Shown here: piece by piece, positions 16,629 to 24,697 of the stretch
Position numbering within the stretch: the stretch's first letter is position 1
Layout of the letters: every line of letters starts with the position of its first letter
Origin: Actinokineospora terrae
GTDB lineage: Bacteria; Actinomycetota; Actinomycetes; Mycobacteriales; Pseudonocardiaceae
Reading direction: 5' to 3'
Assembly: GCF_900111175.1 (NCBI RefSeq)
Contig: NZ_FOGI01000002.1
Location: forward strand, 170,022 to 234,021
Length of the DNA: 64,000 bases
The notes under the pieces: model-generated
The model's input: the letters and a program-made list of their open reading frames with translations, nothing else
Databases searched by the model: none
What the model was told of the DNA's origin: nothing
Translations under genes and position numbers: made by a program

Positions 16629-17739
16629 GGCTCCGGGGCTGAGCGTCCGCCTCAAGCTCACCCTCAGCTACGCCGGGTTCATCATGCTGGCCGGGGTCCT
16701 GCTGCTGGCCGTGGTGTGGGTGTTCCTGCTGCGCTACGTGCCGGAGGTGATCTACACCGCGCCGCGCGACGCGCCGGAGTGGCCGGGTCCGCTGATCGTG
16801 CCCAACCGGTCGGACCTGTTGCGGGCCTTCGTCCCCAAAGCGGCGCTGATGCTGGCGTTCCTGCTGCTGTTCGGCCTGGCGGGCGGGTGGGTCCTGGCGG
16901 GCAGCATGCTGGCGCCGTTGACCCGCATCAAGAACGCCACCCGGCTGGCCGCCGACGGGTCGCTGTCGCACCGGATCCAGTTGGAGGGCCGCGGTGACGA
17001 GTTCCGCGAACTCGCCGACGCGTTCGACACCATGCTCGCCCGCCTGGAGGCGCACGACGCCGAGCAGCAGCGGTTCGCGGCCAACGCCTCCCACGAACTG
17101 CGCACCCCGCTGGCCATCACGCAGGCGCTGCTCGACGTCGCCCGCACCGACCTGGAGCGGGACACCGGTGAACTCGTCGAGCGGCTGCACTTCGTGAACT
17201 CGCGGGCCATCGACCTCACCGAGGCGCTGCTCCTGCTCAGCCGCGCCAACCAGCGCTCCTTCGCCCGCGAACCCGTCGACCTGTCCCTGGCGGCGGAGGA
17301 AGCCACCGAGACGCTGCTCCCCCTGGCCGAGAAACGCGGCGTGACCCTGGAAACCTCCGGCGACATGGCCACGGCCGACGGCTCGCACGCGCTCCTGCTG
17401 CAGATGACCACGAACCTCGTGCACAACGCGATCGTCCACAACCTCCCGGCCCAGGGCACCGTCTGGGTCACCACCACCACGTCCCCCGACTCCGTCACCC
17501 TCACCGTCGAGAACACCGGCACCCCCCTCAACCCCCGCCTGGTGACGACCCTGACCGAACCCTTCCAACGCGCCACCAGCCGCCTCCACACCGACCACGC
17601 GGGCGTGGGGCTGGGCCTGGCCATCGTCAAGAGCATCGCCCACGCGCACGACGGAACCCTCACGCTCACCCCCCGCACAGCGGGCGGCCTCCGCGCCACC
17701 GTCCGGCTTCCCGCCGCACGACCACATCCCGGCACGTGA
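16621..17739 (+). CDS. vanS: VanS-like sensor histidine kinase
   Basis: A 372-residue membrane kinase. TM1 (about 12-36), a short outer loop of about 38 residues (RYVPEVIYTAPRDAPEW...), and TM2 (about 74-98) precede a HAMP linker (APLTRIKNATRLAADGSLSHRI). The dimerisation helix has the phospho-acceptor His158 in ASHELRTPL. The ATPase has N box NLVHNAIVHN, G1 VTLTVENTG, F box EPFQR and G2 GVGLGLAIVK. The short sensor loop matches actinomycete VanS, which responds to glycopeptide antibiotics. GTG 16621 was preferred over TTG 16609 because it follows GGGGA and gives a usual overlap with vanR. Confidence 0.83.
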   Translation: MGRAPGLSVRLKLTLSYAGFIMLAGVLLLAVVWVFLLRYVPEVIYTAPRDAPEWPGPLIVPNRSDLLRAFVPKAALMLAFLLLFGLAGGWVLAGSMLAPLTRIKNATRLAADGSLSHRIQLEGRGDEFRELADAFDTMLARLEAHDAEQQRFAANASHELRTPLAITQALLDVARTDLERDTGELVERLHFVNSRAIDLTEALLLLSRANQRSFAREPVDLSLAAEEATETLLPLAEKRGVTLETSGDMATADGSHALLLQMTTNLVHNAIVHNLPAQGTVWVTTTTSPDSVTLTVENTGTPLNPRLVTTLTEPFQRATSRLHTDHAGVGLGLAIVKSIAHAHDGTLTLTPRTAGGLRATVRLPAARPHPGT

Positions 17740-17761
17740 GTTCGGCGGGAACCGCGTGAGG

Positions 17762-17790
17762 TGGGTGGCGCGCGGACCGCGCGCCACCCA
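17762..17790. terminator. strong hairpin terminator after vanRS
   Basis: A perfect 13-base stem TGGGTGGCGCGCG/CGCGCGCCACCCA with a three-base loop lies between the convergent vanS stop (17739) and methyltransferase stop (17795). Flanking GTGAG and CTCAC may extend it with an internal bulge. Confidence 0.8.
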
Positions 17791-17794
17791 GTCC

Positions 17795-18532
17795 TCACCG
17801 CCGCATCAGGGCGAAGGCGCCCCAGCCCAGGTATTCACGCTGGTACCGCACGTGGTCGCGTGGTGCCGTGCGCGACTCCGCCCGCACCTGGGGAACCAGG
17901 TCGTCCTCCGGGTTGGCGTCCGCCCACCGGCGGAGGTTCAGCCACTGCGCCGCCGCGTAGCGGTCCCAGCTGTCCTTGTCGGCCAAGACCATCTCGACCA
18001 GGTCGTAGCCGAGCTCGTCGTAGCGGTCGACCAGGTCCGGCAGCGATCCGAACTCGTCCTTGCGCGTGAGGTGGCACGCGGCGACGGCCTCGTCGGGGGG
18101 ATCGCTCAGCCAGTAGGGCTCACCGATCACCATGAGCCCGCCTGGCTTGAGACTGCGATCCAGCAGGGCGATGGTGCCTTCGAGGCCACCACCGATCCAG
18201 GTGGCCCCGAGGCAGGAGACGAGATCGACCCGTTCCCGGGCGACGTACTGGGACGCGTCCCCGTGCTGGAAGGTGACGGCGACGCCCAGTTCGGTGGCCC
18301 GCGCCCGTGCCCTCTCGATGAACACGCTGCTCAGGTCGACCCCGGTGCCGATCACACCGTGGTCACGGGCCCAGGTGCACAGCATCTCGCCGGTCCCGCA
18401 GGCCAGGTCCAGGGCGGTGGCACCCGGCCCGATGCCCAGCGCGCGACCCAGCGTGGCCAACTTGGTGGCGTCGATCGGGTTGTGGATGCGGTGGCTGCTC
18501 TCACGGATGGTGTGAATACGCGGAATGTCCAC
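17795..18532 (-). CDS. class I SAM-dependent methyltransferase beside the van genes
   Basis: A 245-residue methyltransferase. Motif I is ALDLACGTGEML (about residues 43-54), followed by acidic loop GTGVDLSSVFIERAR, GDASQYV (motif II), LVSCLGATWIGGG (motif IV-like) and LKPGGLMVIGEPYW (motif VI). GTG 18532 was chosen over longer in-frame starts because similarity begins with RIHTIRESSHRIHNPID and an AGGACC lies about 10 bases upstream. It follows vanX on the same strand after 165 bases. Methyl acceptor unknown. No methyltransferase is required for classical van resistance, so it may be unrelated to it. Confidence 0.82.
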   Translation of the reverse strand: MDIPRIHTIRESSHRIHNPIDATKLATLGRALGIGPGATALDLACGTGEMLCTWARDHGVIGTGVDLSSVFIERARARATELGVAVTFQHGDASQYVARERVDLVSCLGATWIGGGLEGTIALLDRSLKPGGLMVIGEPYWLSDPPDEAVAACHLTRKDEFGSLPDLVDRYDELGYDLVEMVLADKDSWDRYAAAQWLNLRRWADANPEDDLVPQVRAESRTAPRDHVRYQREYLGWGAFALMRR

Positions 18533-18697
18533 TTGGGTAGGTCCTGTCGTCGGAAGGAACGATGGCAACTGGTACCGCCGACAAGACCGCCACAGGTCAC
18601 TCCTCACCGCGACACAGGAATCTCGCACGTTAGCCGCGATCCGGCCCGGCCGTCCAGCGACTTACTCCTGCCTCCGAGGCCGCGTCCGAGTCGGTCT

Positions 18698-19306
18698 TCA
18701 CGTGATGGGGAAGTCGAAGTAGGTGTTGGGGTGGGGTTCGCTGGTGAGGGTGTAGTGCCACCACTCATAGGGGTAGGGGGTGAAGCCGGTGGAGTGCATG
18801 ATGGTGTGGAGGTGGTGGCGGTTCGTTGCCTCAAGGTGCGTGATGCCGGGGGCGGCGTGGTGGGAGATGGGGTCCATCAGGTCGTGGTGGCCGCCCATCG
18901 CCGCGAGTTCGCCCGTGTGCAGGTGGTAGAGGGTCAGGTCGACGGTGCTGCCCCGGGTGTGGGCGGATTTGGTTGCCACGTAACCGTTCTCGAACATGTC
19001 GGAGCGGTCGATGTTCGGGTAGTGGCGTGGTTTGGTTCGGCCGTCCTCGGGCAGGGTCGACCAGAGCAGGAAGTTGTCCACGGCGCGTTGCGGGCGGTAG
19101 CCGTCCCAGAGCACCAAGCCGAAGCCGAGGGACGCGGCCTTGTCCCGCGCGCGTTGCAGGGCCGCGCACAGGGCCATCGTGCCGACGATCCGGTTGGCCA
19201 GGTAGCCGTCGACGGGTTTGCCGGTGAAGTTGTCCCAGGTGGCGTACTTGGCGTCCCAGCGAAGGCCGGGGACGAGGTCGTCCACGTAGGCGAAGCCGTC
19301 CCTCAC
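18698..19306 (-). CDS. vanX: VanX D-Ala-D-Ala dipeptidase
   Basis: A 202-residue zinc dipeptidase that hydrolyses D-Ala-D-Ala so that only D-Ala-D-Lac precursors enter the wall. With GTG 19306 as residue 1, the key residues fall exactly at VanX numbering: Arg71 (GYRPQ), zinc ligands His116 and Asp123 (SAHTRGSTVDL) and His184, and catalytic base Glu181 (EWWH). Length equals the usual 202 residues. The start overlaps the vanA stop (GTGA), showing translational coupling in the vanHAX operon. No signal peptide, as expected for the cytoplasmic enzyme. Confidence 0.95.
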   Translation of the reverse strand: MRDGFAYVDDLVPGLRWDAKYATWDNFTGKPVDGYLANRIVGTMALCAALQRARDKAASLGFGLVLWDGYRPQRAVDNFLLWSTLPEDGRTKPRHYPNIDRSDMFENGYVATKSAHTRGSTVDLTLYHLHTGELAAMGGHHDLMDPISHHAAPGITHLEATNRHHLHTIMHSTGFTPYPYEWWHYTLTSEPHPNTYFDFPIT

Positions 19307-20340
19307 TGGACCTTGCCCGTCAACGCCAGCGCCACGACCCGGTCGATCACCTCGGCGAGCGACAGCCCCGCGGCGGCCATCATCCTCGGGTACCGGCTGT
19401 ACGAGGTCAGTCCGGGCAACGTGTTGACCTCGTTGAGGACCACGCTGCCATCGCCGGTCAGGAACATGTCCACTCGCGACAGTCCACGGCATCCCAGAGC
19501 GCGGTACACGGTCTTCGCGGTCGCGTGGACGAGTGAGCGCGCCTCGGCCGGGATGTCCGCGGGGACGGTGATGGTCGAGTTCTCGGAACCGCTCTCCGGG
19601 TCGGCCTCTTGGTGGATCTTGAAGAAGCCGTGGGACAGGGCGATCTGGTCCACCTCGCCCGCTACCAGGTCCAGGTCGCTGCCCAGGATCGCGCACCCGA
19701 CCTCGCTGCCGACGACCGCCTCTTCGATCAGCACCTTCGAGTCGTACAGCCGCGCGACCGCCACCGCGTCCGCCAGCCCGTCCGCGCCGGAAACCTTGGT
19801 GACGCCGAAGGACGACCCCGAGCGGGCGGGCTTCACGAACACGGGATAGGCGAGCCGGGCGGGGTCGAGGTCCTCGTTCGCCGTGAGGGTCCAGAAGGTC
19901 GGCGTGGCGATTCCCGCGTTCCTGGCGACGGCGTAGGTGAGGGACTTGTCCATGCACAGCGCGGAACTCTGGATGTCGCACCCCACGTACGGGATGCCGG
20001 AGAGTTCCAGCAGGCCTTGGATCGCACCGTCCTCGCCGAGTTTGCCGTGCAGGACGGGCAGCACGACGTCCAGACCGACCGCCTCGTGCCTGCCCTGGTC
20101 GAGGACGAGCAGGCCGTGGACGCTGCGGTCCGGGGAGAGCACCGCCGGTCGACCGCTGTCCTCCCACCCCGTTTCGGGGCCTGCGCAGAGTTTCCAGGCG
20201 CCGCGCTCGGTGATCCCGATCCAGAACGGCTCGTACCGGTCGGTGTCGAGGTTGGCGGCGACCTCGCGCGCGGACTTGACGGAGACGGGGTGCTCCTCGC
20301 CTGCGCCCCCGAAGATGATCCCGATCCTCACCCTAGCCAT
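19303..20340 (-). CDS. vanA: D-alanine--(R)-lactate ligase (VanA type)
   Basis: A 345-residue ATP-grasp ligase. It opens with VRIGIIFGGAGEEHPVSVKSA, the Ddl/Van N-terminal signature, and has VLPVLHGKLGEDGAIQGLLEL, the ATP-grasp PVFVKPARSGSSFGVTKV, EVNTLPG for metal binding and YSRYPRM. The omega-loop reads FFKIHQEADPESGSENS. The His in KIHQE corresponds to VanA His244, which distinguishes D-lactate ligases from D-Ala-D-Ala ligases carrying Tyr there. It overlaps vanH by eight bases at its start and vanX by GTGA at its end. Confidence 0.94.
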   Translation of the reverse strand: MARVRIGIIFGGAGEEHPVSVKSAREVAANLDTDRYEPFWIGITERGAWKLCAGPETGWEDSGRPAVLSPDRSVHGLLVLDQGRHEAVGLDVVLPVLHGKLGEDGAIQGLLELSGIPYVGCDIQSSALCMDKSLTYAVARNAGIATPTFWTLTANEDLDPARLAYPVFVKPARSGSSFGVTKVSGADGLADAVAVARLYDSKVLIEEAVVGSEVGCAILGSDLDLVAGEVDQIALSHGFFKIHQEADPESGSENSTITVPADIPAEARSLVHATAKTVYRALGCRGLSRVDMFLTGDGSVVLNEVNTLPGLTSYSRYPRMMAAAGLSLAEVIDRVVALALTGKVQ

Positions 20341-21328
20341 GCTGGTTCTCGCTTTCGAAGGTCACGCAGTTGCGGAGGCTGTTCTCGACCATGTCGCCCA
20401 GGGTGCGGTCGGTGTAGTAGGCGGTGTGCGGGCTGATCAGCACGTTCGGCAGCCCGTGCAGCCGCAGGAGCGACTTGTTCCCGATGGGCCGGGTTCGGCG
20501 GTCGGCGTAGAAGATCCCTTCCTCGCCTTCCACGACGTCCAACGCCGCGCCACCCAGCCGCCCGCTTTCCAGCGCCGCGATGAGGGCCTCTGTGTCCACA
20601 AGCGAGCCGCGCCCGGTGTTGACGAGGAACGCGCCCGGCTTCATCCGCGCGACACGGCGCTGGTCAAGGAGGTGGTGGGTGTCCGAGGTGAGCGGGGTGT
20701 GGAGCGTGACGATGTCGCTCAGCCGCAGCAGGTCGTCCAACGGAACGTGGTCGGCCTTGGGGAATCGGTCGTGGGTCACCACGCGGCAGCCGAAGCCGCG
20801 CAACCGGTCCACGACCGCCGCGCCGATGCGGCCGGTGCCGACCACGCCAATGGTCAGGTCGCGCAGTTCCTTTCCCCGCACGCCGGTCAGCCGGTAGTCG
20901 TGGACGTCCACGCGCCTGATGGACGCCCGCGCGTTCCGCACGGCCATCAACATCAACATCACCGTGTAGTCGGCCACGCCGTCCGGTGAATAGGCGACGT
21001 TCTGCACCGTGATGCCGACGCTCGCGGCGTACTCCACGTCGATGTGGTCGTACCCGATGCTGCGCGTGGAGACATACACCACGCCCGCGCGGCTGAGGGC
21101 AAGAACAGTGGAATTGGCGATTCGGGTCTTGTGGTCGACACTGACGCACCGATTTCCGGTCGCCAGTTCGACGGACGCCTCGGACACCGCCATCTCGGTG
21201 ATGGTCGGCTCGACACCCAGGCGGGGCGCCAACCGGCGGAACAGGTCGGCCTCGTCCTGCTCACAGCCGTAGACGGTGATTCCCGGCGTCGGCGGACCCG
21301 GTGTTCGTGCTGGGTCGCTGTAGCTCAT
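20333..21328 (-). CDS. vanH: VanH D-lactate dehydrogenase
   Basis: A 331-residue D-2-hydroxyacid dehydrogenase that reduces pyruvate to D-lactate for VanA. NAD-binding VGTGRIG lies at about residue 155. Catalytic Arg is in NTGRGSLVDT, Glu in VEGEEGIF and the acid-base His in ISPHTAYYTDRTL. ATG 21328 begins just before the family similarity (ITVYGCEQDEADLF). Only a close G-run precedes it, so an upstream in-frame start at 21391 cannot be excluded. It is the first gene of vanHAX; the promoter region contains a TCGTATACGA palindrome and a CGATATA motif shared with the vanR repeats. Confidence 0.92.
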   Translation of the reverse strand: MSYSDPARTPGPPTPGITVYGCEQDEADLFRRLAPRLGVEPTITEMAVSEASVELATGNRCVSVDHKTRIANSTVLALSRAGVVYVSTRSIGYDHIDVEYAASVGITVQNVAYSPDGVADYTVMLMLMAVRNARASIRRVDVHDYRLTGVRGKELRDLTIGVVGTGRIGAAVVDRLRGFGCRVVTHDRFPKADHVPLDDLLRLSDIVTLHTPLTSDTHHLLDQRRVARMKPGAFLVNTGRGSLVDTEALIAALESGRLGGAALDVVEGEEGIFYADRRTRPIGNKSLLRLHGLPNVLISPHTAYYTDRTLGDMVENSLRNCVTFESENQHG

Positions 21329-21360
21329 GCCCCCAGTCAAGGCGGACCAGCGTTGCAGGC

Positions 21361-21385
21361 TCGTATACGATTCCCGATATACGGG
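21361..21385 (-). promoter_or_regulatory. vanH promoter/operator candidate
   Basis: TCGTATACGA (21361-21370) is a perfect 10-base palindrome and contains a TATACG -10-like element for the minus strand about 33 bases before the vanH ATG. Next to it CGTATAC (21362-21368) and ATATACG (21377-21383) form a near-perfect inverted pair, and CCCGATATACGGG overlaps this. The CGATAT core is shared with the repeats before vanR. Confidence 0.55.
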
Positions 21386-21675
21386 CGACACACGGATGTC
21401 CCGGCGCGGATGTCTCGACGCACGAGCGATACTTGATCCGCGGCAAACACTGTCGACGGTGGAGATAACTCCTCGCGGTCACCAGCGGTCGGAATTCTGA
21501 CCGGCGCGAGTGGTCGTACTTCCTTGAGAAGATCAGGTGCGCCCGGAAAGAGTAGAGACGGTCCCCGATCGCGGGGATACGCTCATCGGGGCGCCGAATT
21601 CGGCGCGAGGCGGGTTGGGGATTCCGGTTGGGCGTTCGACGCGTCCGGCCGCCCCGCATCGAAAGGCGTGGAATC
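21386..21675. other. intergenic region between vanH and a secreted-protein gene
   Basis: About 290 bases with no credible gene. It holds a stem CCCCGAT/ATCGGGG (21563-21591) and, directly after it, a perfect 16-base palindrome GCGCCGAATTCGGCGC (21591-21606). The palindrome lies 70 bases before the secreted-protein start, so it may be an operator or leader hairpin for that gene. Confidence 0.5.
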
Positions 21676-22074
21676 GTGTCCATTATGCGAAAGATCGCGG
21701 CGAGCGCGTGCGCCGTGTTGTCCGTGGCGGCGATCTCGGTCATCGGCGCGCCGAACGCGAGCGCCACCACCACCGAGCGGACGAACCGCTGCGTGAAGGT
21801 GTCGGTCGACTACACCCGCACGGGCCCGGTCAGCTGGTACGTGAACTCGGCCACCGTGGGCAACAACTGCACCCCGTTCTACGGCCACTTCCAGCTGTCC
21901 GGCCCCACCTTCAACAGCACCAACCAGGACGCCCCCGCCGCCGTCGGCTTCACGGTGACCCTCAACCAGAACTGGGGCAGCAACACTCCCCCATCGGTCT
22001 GCGGCATAGCCTGGCACAAGATCACCCCCACCTACTGGGCCGACTACGGCTACGTCTGCGTCCCCCTCGACTGA
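21676..22074 (+). CDS. small secreted hypothetical protein
   Basis: A 132-residue protein starting at GTG 21676, nine bases after GAAAGG (ATG 21685 is an alternative). The signal peptide (MRKIAASACAVLSVAAISVIG, cleavage after NASA) is followed by a mature domain of about 100 residues with four Cys (NRCVKV, NNCTPF, PPSVCGIAW, GYVCVPL) that could form two disulphides, and many aromatic and Asn/Thr residues. It looks like a small extracellular beta-sandwich. No family recognised. It is convergent with another small secreted protein across a strong terminator. Confidence 0.75.
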   Translation: MSIMRKIAASACAVLSVAAISVIGAPNASATTTERTNRCVKVSVDYTRTGPVSWYVNSATVGNNCTPFYGHFQLSGPTFNSTNQDAPAAVGFTVTLNQNWGSNTPPSVCGIAWHKITPTYWADYGYVCVPLD

Positions 22075-22081
22075 CCCCGAC

Positions 22082-22107
22082 GTGGGCCGGGTGCGAACCC
22101 GGCCCAC
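22082..22107. terminator. bidirectional hairpin terminator with GCGA loop
   Basis: A perfect 11-base stem GTGGGCCGGGT/ACCCGGCCCAC closes a GCGA tetraloop. It lies between convergent genes ending at 22074 and 22121. Confidence 0.85.
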
Positions 22108-22120
22108 CAGCGGGTGTTCC

Positions 22121-22510
22121 TCAGTCGAGCAACACCGAGTGGAACAGCGTCGTGCCGGTGACCGTGTAGCGCGCCGTCTTGCCGTTCTTGCAGTAGCGCA
22201 CCTTCGGACCGCTCTTGCGCAGCCCGGCCAGCGCCTGCACCCTGGGCCAGATCTTGTGCCCCGTGCCCACCTTGTACTTGGCGAAGTCAGTGGTGTGCGA
22301 CCCGAACAGGTACGCGCCGCTGGAGTTGGTGGTCCCCGCGTGGGTCGTCTGCCCGTACCGGCCTTCGAAGAACATGAAGAACGACGCGCTGTTGTAGACC
22401 TGGATCTTCTGAAAGCACTCGTAGCGCTCGCCCGTGGCCTCGACCGCTGACCCTGTCACCAGCACGCAGACGAGCGCCACGACGCCGACTGCCTTCCTCG
22501 CGAGCAGCAC
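22121..22510 (-). CDS. small secreted hypothetical protein
   Basis: A 129-residue protein. GTG 22510 with GGAAG seven bases upstream is the better start; ATG 22540 in the same frame has no good site. The signal peptide is LLARKAVGVVALVCVLVTGSAVEA. The mature domain (about 100 residues) has one Cys near its start (YECFQKI) and one near the end (VRYCKNG), and aromatic/Gly-rich strands such as FFMFFEGRYGQTTHAG. No family recognised. It might be a secreted inhibitor-like or toxin-like protein, without direct support. Confidence 0.68.
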   Translation of the reverse strand: MLLARKAVGVVALVCVLVTGSAVEATGERYECFQKIQVYNSASFFMFFEGRYGQTTHAGTTNSSGAYLFGSHTTDFAKYKVGTGHKIWPRVQALAGLRKSGPKVRYCKNGKTARYTVTGTTLFHSVLLD

Positions 22511-22627
22511 GAGACAACTTCCAGGACCGGGAACATCCACAGTGGTCCGTGCGCCACGCTAGTGCGGCAGCCCCCACCACCGAGCGAAAGTCCACCGTCA
22601 GGGTGACCGGTGCTCGGCGTGTGCGGT

Positions 22628-23278
22628 CTACGGGCCGGTGTAGCGGAGTACGGGTCGGCCGTCTGCTTTGGCTGGGGTGAAGTGGTGGGGGATGTCGATG
22701 AGGTCGGTCAGGTGGTGGTGGGCTTGGTCCGGGGTCATCTCGGCGGGGTAGGTGATGTGGGTGGGGGCGCAGTCGTGGAGTTCGGCTCGGAAGGCGTGCA
22801 GGTACTCGGTCTCGCCCGCGTAGGCCAGGGCTATGCGGGCGGTCCAGTCGATGCGGTGGTGGCCGTCGGGTTGGCGGGTGATGACGAAGGTGTGGTCGGC
22901 GCAGGTGTCGTGGCCGAGGAGTTGGAGTTGGAAGGCGTGGCGGGTGTCGGGGGGTTCGGGGAGGGGGTCGAGGGTCAGGGTTCGCGGTTCGGTGGCGGTG
23001 AAGCTGAACGGCGAGCCGGGGGTCGCGGCGAGGAAGGCGTGGTAGTCGAGGGGTTCGATCAGGCAGCCCTCGTAGTTGGTCCACAGCTCCGGCGAGTCCC
23101 ATTCCCTGGTGCGGTCCGGCGGTTCCTCCGGCATCCGCTCCGCGTCGTAGTCCTCGGTGATGAGGACCGGGTCGAACCACAGGTGGCCGTTGTCGTCCAG
23201 GCCCGCGGTCCACTCGAAGGTCGCGATGGCGTGGCCCTCGGGCCATGGGTTGTCCTGGAACCAGATTCGTCCGCGCAC
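22628..23278 (-). CDS. hypothetical cytoplasmic protein
   Basis: A 216-residue acidic, His-rich protein with no signal peptide or membrane helix, starting at GTG 23278. The first half contains RIWFQDNPWPEGHAI and LWTNYEGCLIEPLDYHAF; the second contains FQLQLLGHDTCADHTFVI and ALAYAGETEYLHAFRAELHD. The repeated His and Trp content suggests a compact beta fold. I do not recognise a family. It has the same strand as the lipoprotein gene upstream, 40 bases away, so the two may be co-transcribed. Confidence 0.65.
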   Translation of the reverse strand: MRGRIWFQDNPWPEGHAIATFEWTAGLDDNGHLWFDPVLITEDYDAERMPEEPPDRTREWDSPELWTNYEGCLIEPLDYHAFLAATPGSPFSFTATEPRTLTLDPLPEPPDTRHAFQLQLLGHDTCADHTFVITRQPDGHHRIDWTARIALAYAGETEYLHAFRAELHDCAPTHITYPAEMTPDQAHHHLTDLIDIPHHFTPAKADGRPVLRYTGP

Positions 23279-23318
23279 CCGGTCACCCTAGCGACGCGAC
23301 CGCCGCCGGGAGACCGGT

Positions 23319-24527
23319 TCAGCCGACGTAGCCCAGGATTCTCGCGCCCTTGTCGTCGTCGACGTACGCGACGAAGCCGTTGTCGATGGGGTGCAGGTAG
23401 GCCATGGTCAGGTCGCGGTCGCTGATCGTCCACTGCACCTTGAGGTCCTGCACCCGCACCGCGGTGACGTCCATGAAGTCGCGCATGTACATCAGGCCGC
23501 TCGCGGTCACGGCGCGATCCGCCGTCGGCACGGTCGTCGCGGGGACGACCGGTGTGCCGGTGCGGGCGTCGTAGACGATCATCTCCTGCTCGCGCGGTGA
23601 CACGGACCTGCGCACGACCACGCGCGGCACGCCGTCGACGTGCTCGACCACGGCGAGGCCCGGCGCCTCCCACAGCCGCTTGCCGGTGGCCTTGTCGACC
23701 GCGACGGTCTGCCTGTTGGTGGAGATCACGGAGGTGGTGTCGTCCACCGGGGAGATCCAGGGCTCGGACATCCCGGGCAGGGCGATCCGCCACCGCTCGT
23801 CGCCGGTGGCCAGGTCGTGGACGACACCGCCGCCGTTGCCGGTCAGGAAAACCAGGTCGTCCATGACGTTCACCGCGGCGGGGCCGGACGCGGGCGCGGA
23901 CCACCGGGGCTTGCCGGTCACGCGGTCCAGGAACGACACGGTGCTCGCGTCGTAGACCTGCACCGCTTCCTCGTAGGCGAAAGTCGCCAGGGAACTCCTC
24001 CAGCGCTGGACGCCGGTGGCCCGGTCGAGGGCGCGGATCTCGTGGGCGAACTCGACCATCAGCAGGTCGCCGCGCGCCGTGACACCGCGGATCTCCTCGG
24101 TGCCCTGGTTTCGCCACACCTCGTGCCCGTCAGCGGGATCGAGGACGACGGCGAACGGACTGTCGCCCGAGCTGTCACCGCGCAGGACGAAGAGCCCGCC
24201 GCCGCCGGACACGCTGGTCTTCGGCGGCGCTCCCGGGACGGTGACCTCCCACATCGCCTTCCCGGTGGCCGGGTCGATCCGCCGCACCTGTCCACCAGCG
24301 GAGACGACGATGACCCCGCCCTCGACCGAGTAGCTGTCGCCGTTGATCTCCCACCGCCTGCTCGGAGCCGTGCGGGCAGGCGCGGTCGACCGCGTCCACC
24401 CGGTCTCCTGCGCCCACTCGTCGGTCGCCACCAAGGCGGGCAGGTCCTTCGCGGACGGTGGCGCCCCGGTCGACGAACACCCGGTCACGATGAAGGCCAC
24501 CACTAGCACCAGCGGAAGTCGACGCAT
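23319..24527 (-). CDS. lipoprotein with PQQ-like beta-propeller repeats
   Basis: A 402-residue surface lipoprotein. The signal (MRRLPLVLVVAFIVTGC) ends in a lipobox with Cys17. The mature protein repeats PQQ/WD-like blades: RIDPATGKAMWEV, LDPADGHEVWRN, LDRATGVQRWRS, LATGDERWRI, VDKATGKRLWEA. Each blade pairs a D/TG turn with Trp, typical of the PQQ_2/BamB-like propeller used for protein contacts rather than catalysis. ATG 24527 is well supported by the lipobox. Partner unknown. Confidence 0.85.
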   Translation of the reverse strand: MRRLPLVLVVAFIVTGCSSTGAPPSAKDLPALVATDEWAQETGWTRSTAPARTAPSRRWEINGDSYSVEGGVIVVSAGGQVRRIDPATGKAMWEVTVPGAPPKTSVSGGGGLFVLRGDSSGDSPFAVVLDPADGHEVWRNQGTEEIRGVTARGDLLMVEFAHEIRALDRATGVQRWRSSLATFAYEEAVQVYDASTVSFLDRVTGKPRWSAPASGPAAVNVMDDLVFLTGNGGGVVHDLATGDERWRIALPGMSEPWISPVDDTTSVISTNRQTVAVDKATGKRLWEAPGLAVVEHVDGVPRVVVRRSVSPREQEMIVYDARTGTPVVPATTVPTADRAVTASGLMYMRDFMDVTAVRVQDLKVQWTISDRDLTMAYLHPIDNGFVAYVDDDKGARILGYVG

Positions 24528-24697
24528 ACCTACTGCGACGACCCTCCCTCCCGGCTCGTTCCACCGGGTGCGGATGATCACCAACTCGGCCGAACAGCAC
24601 ACGCGGGGGTCAGTCCTTGGACGCTACCGCGCAGGGAGACCGAACCGGCAATTCCCTTGTGCGCCAACCGGGGGCATTGCTCGACAGGGCGACGAGC

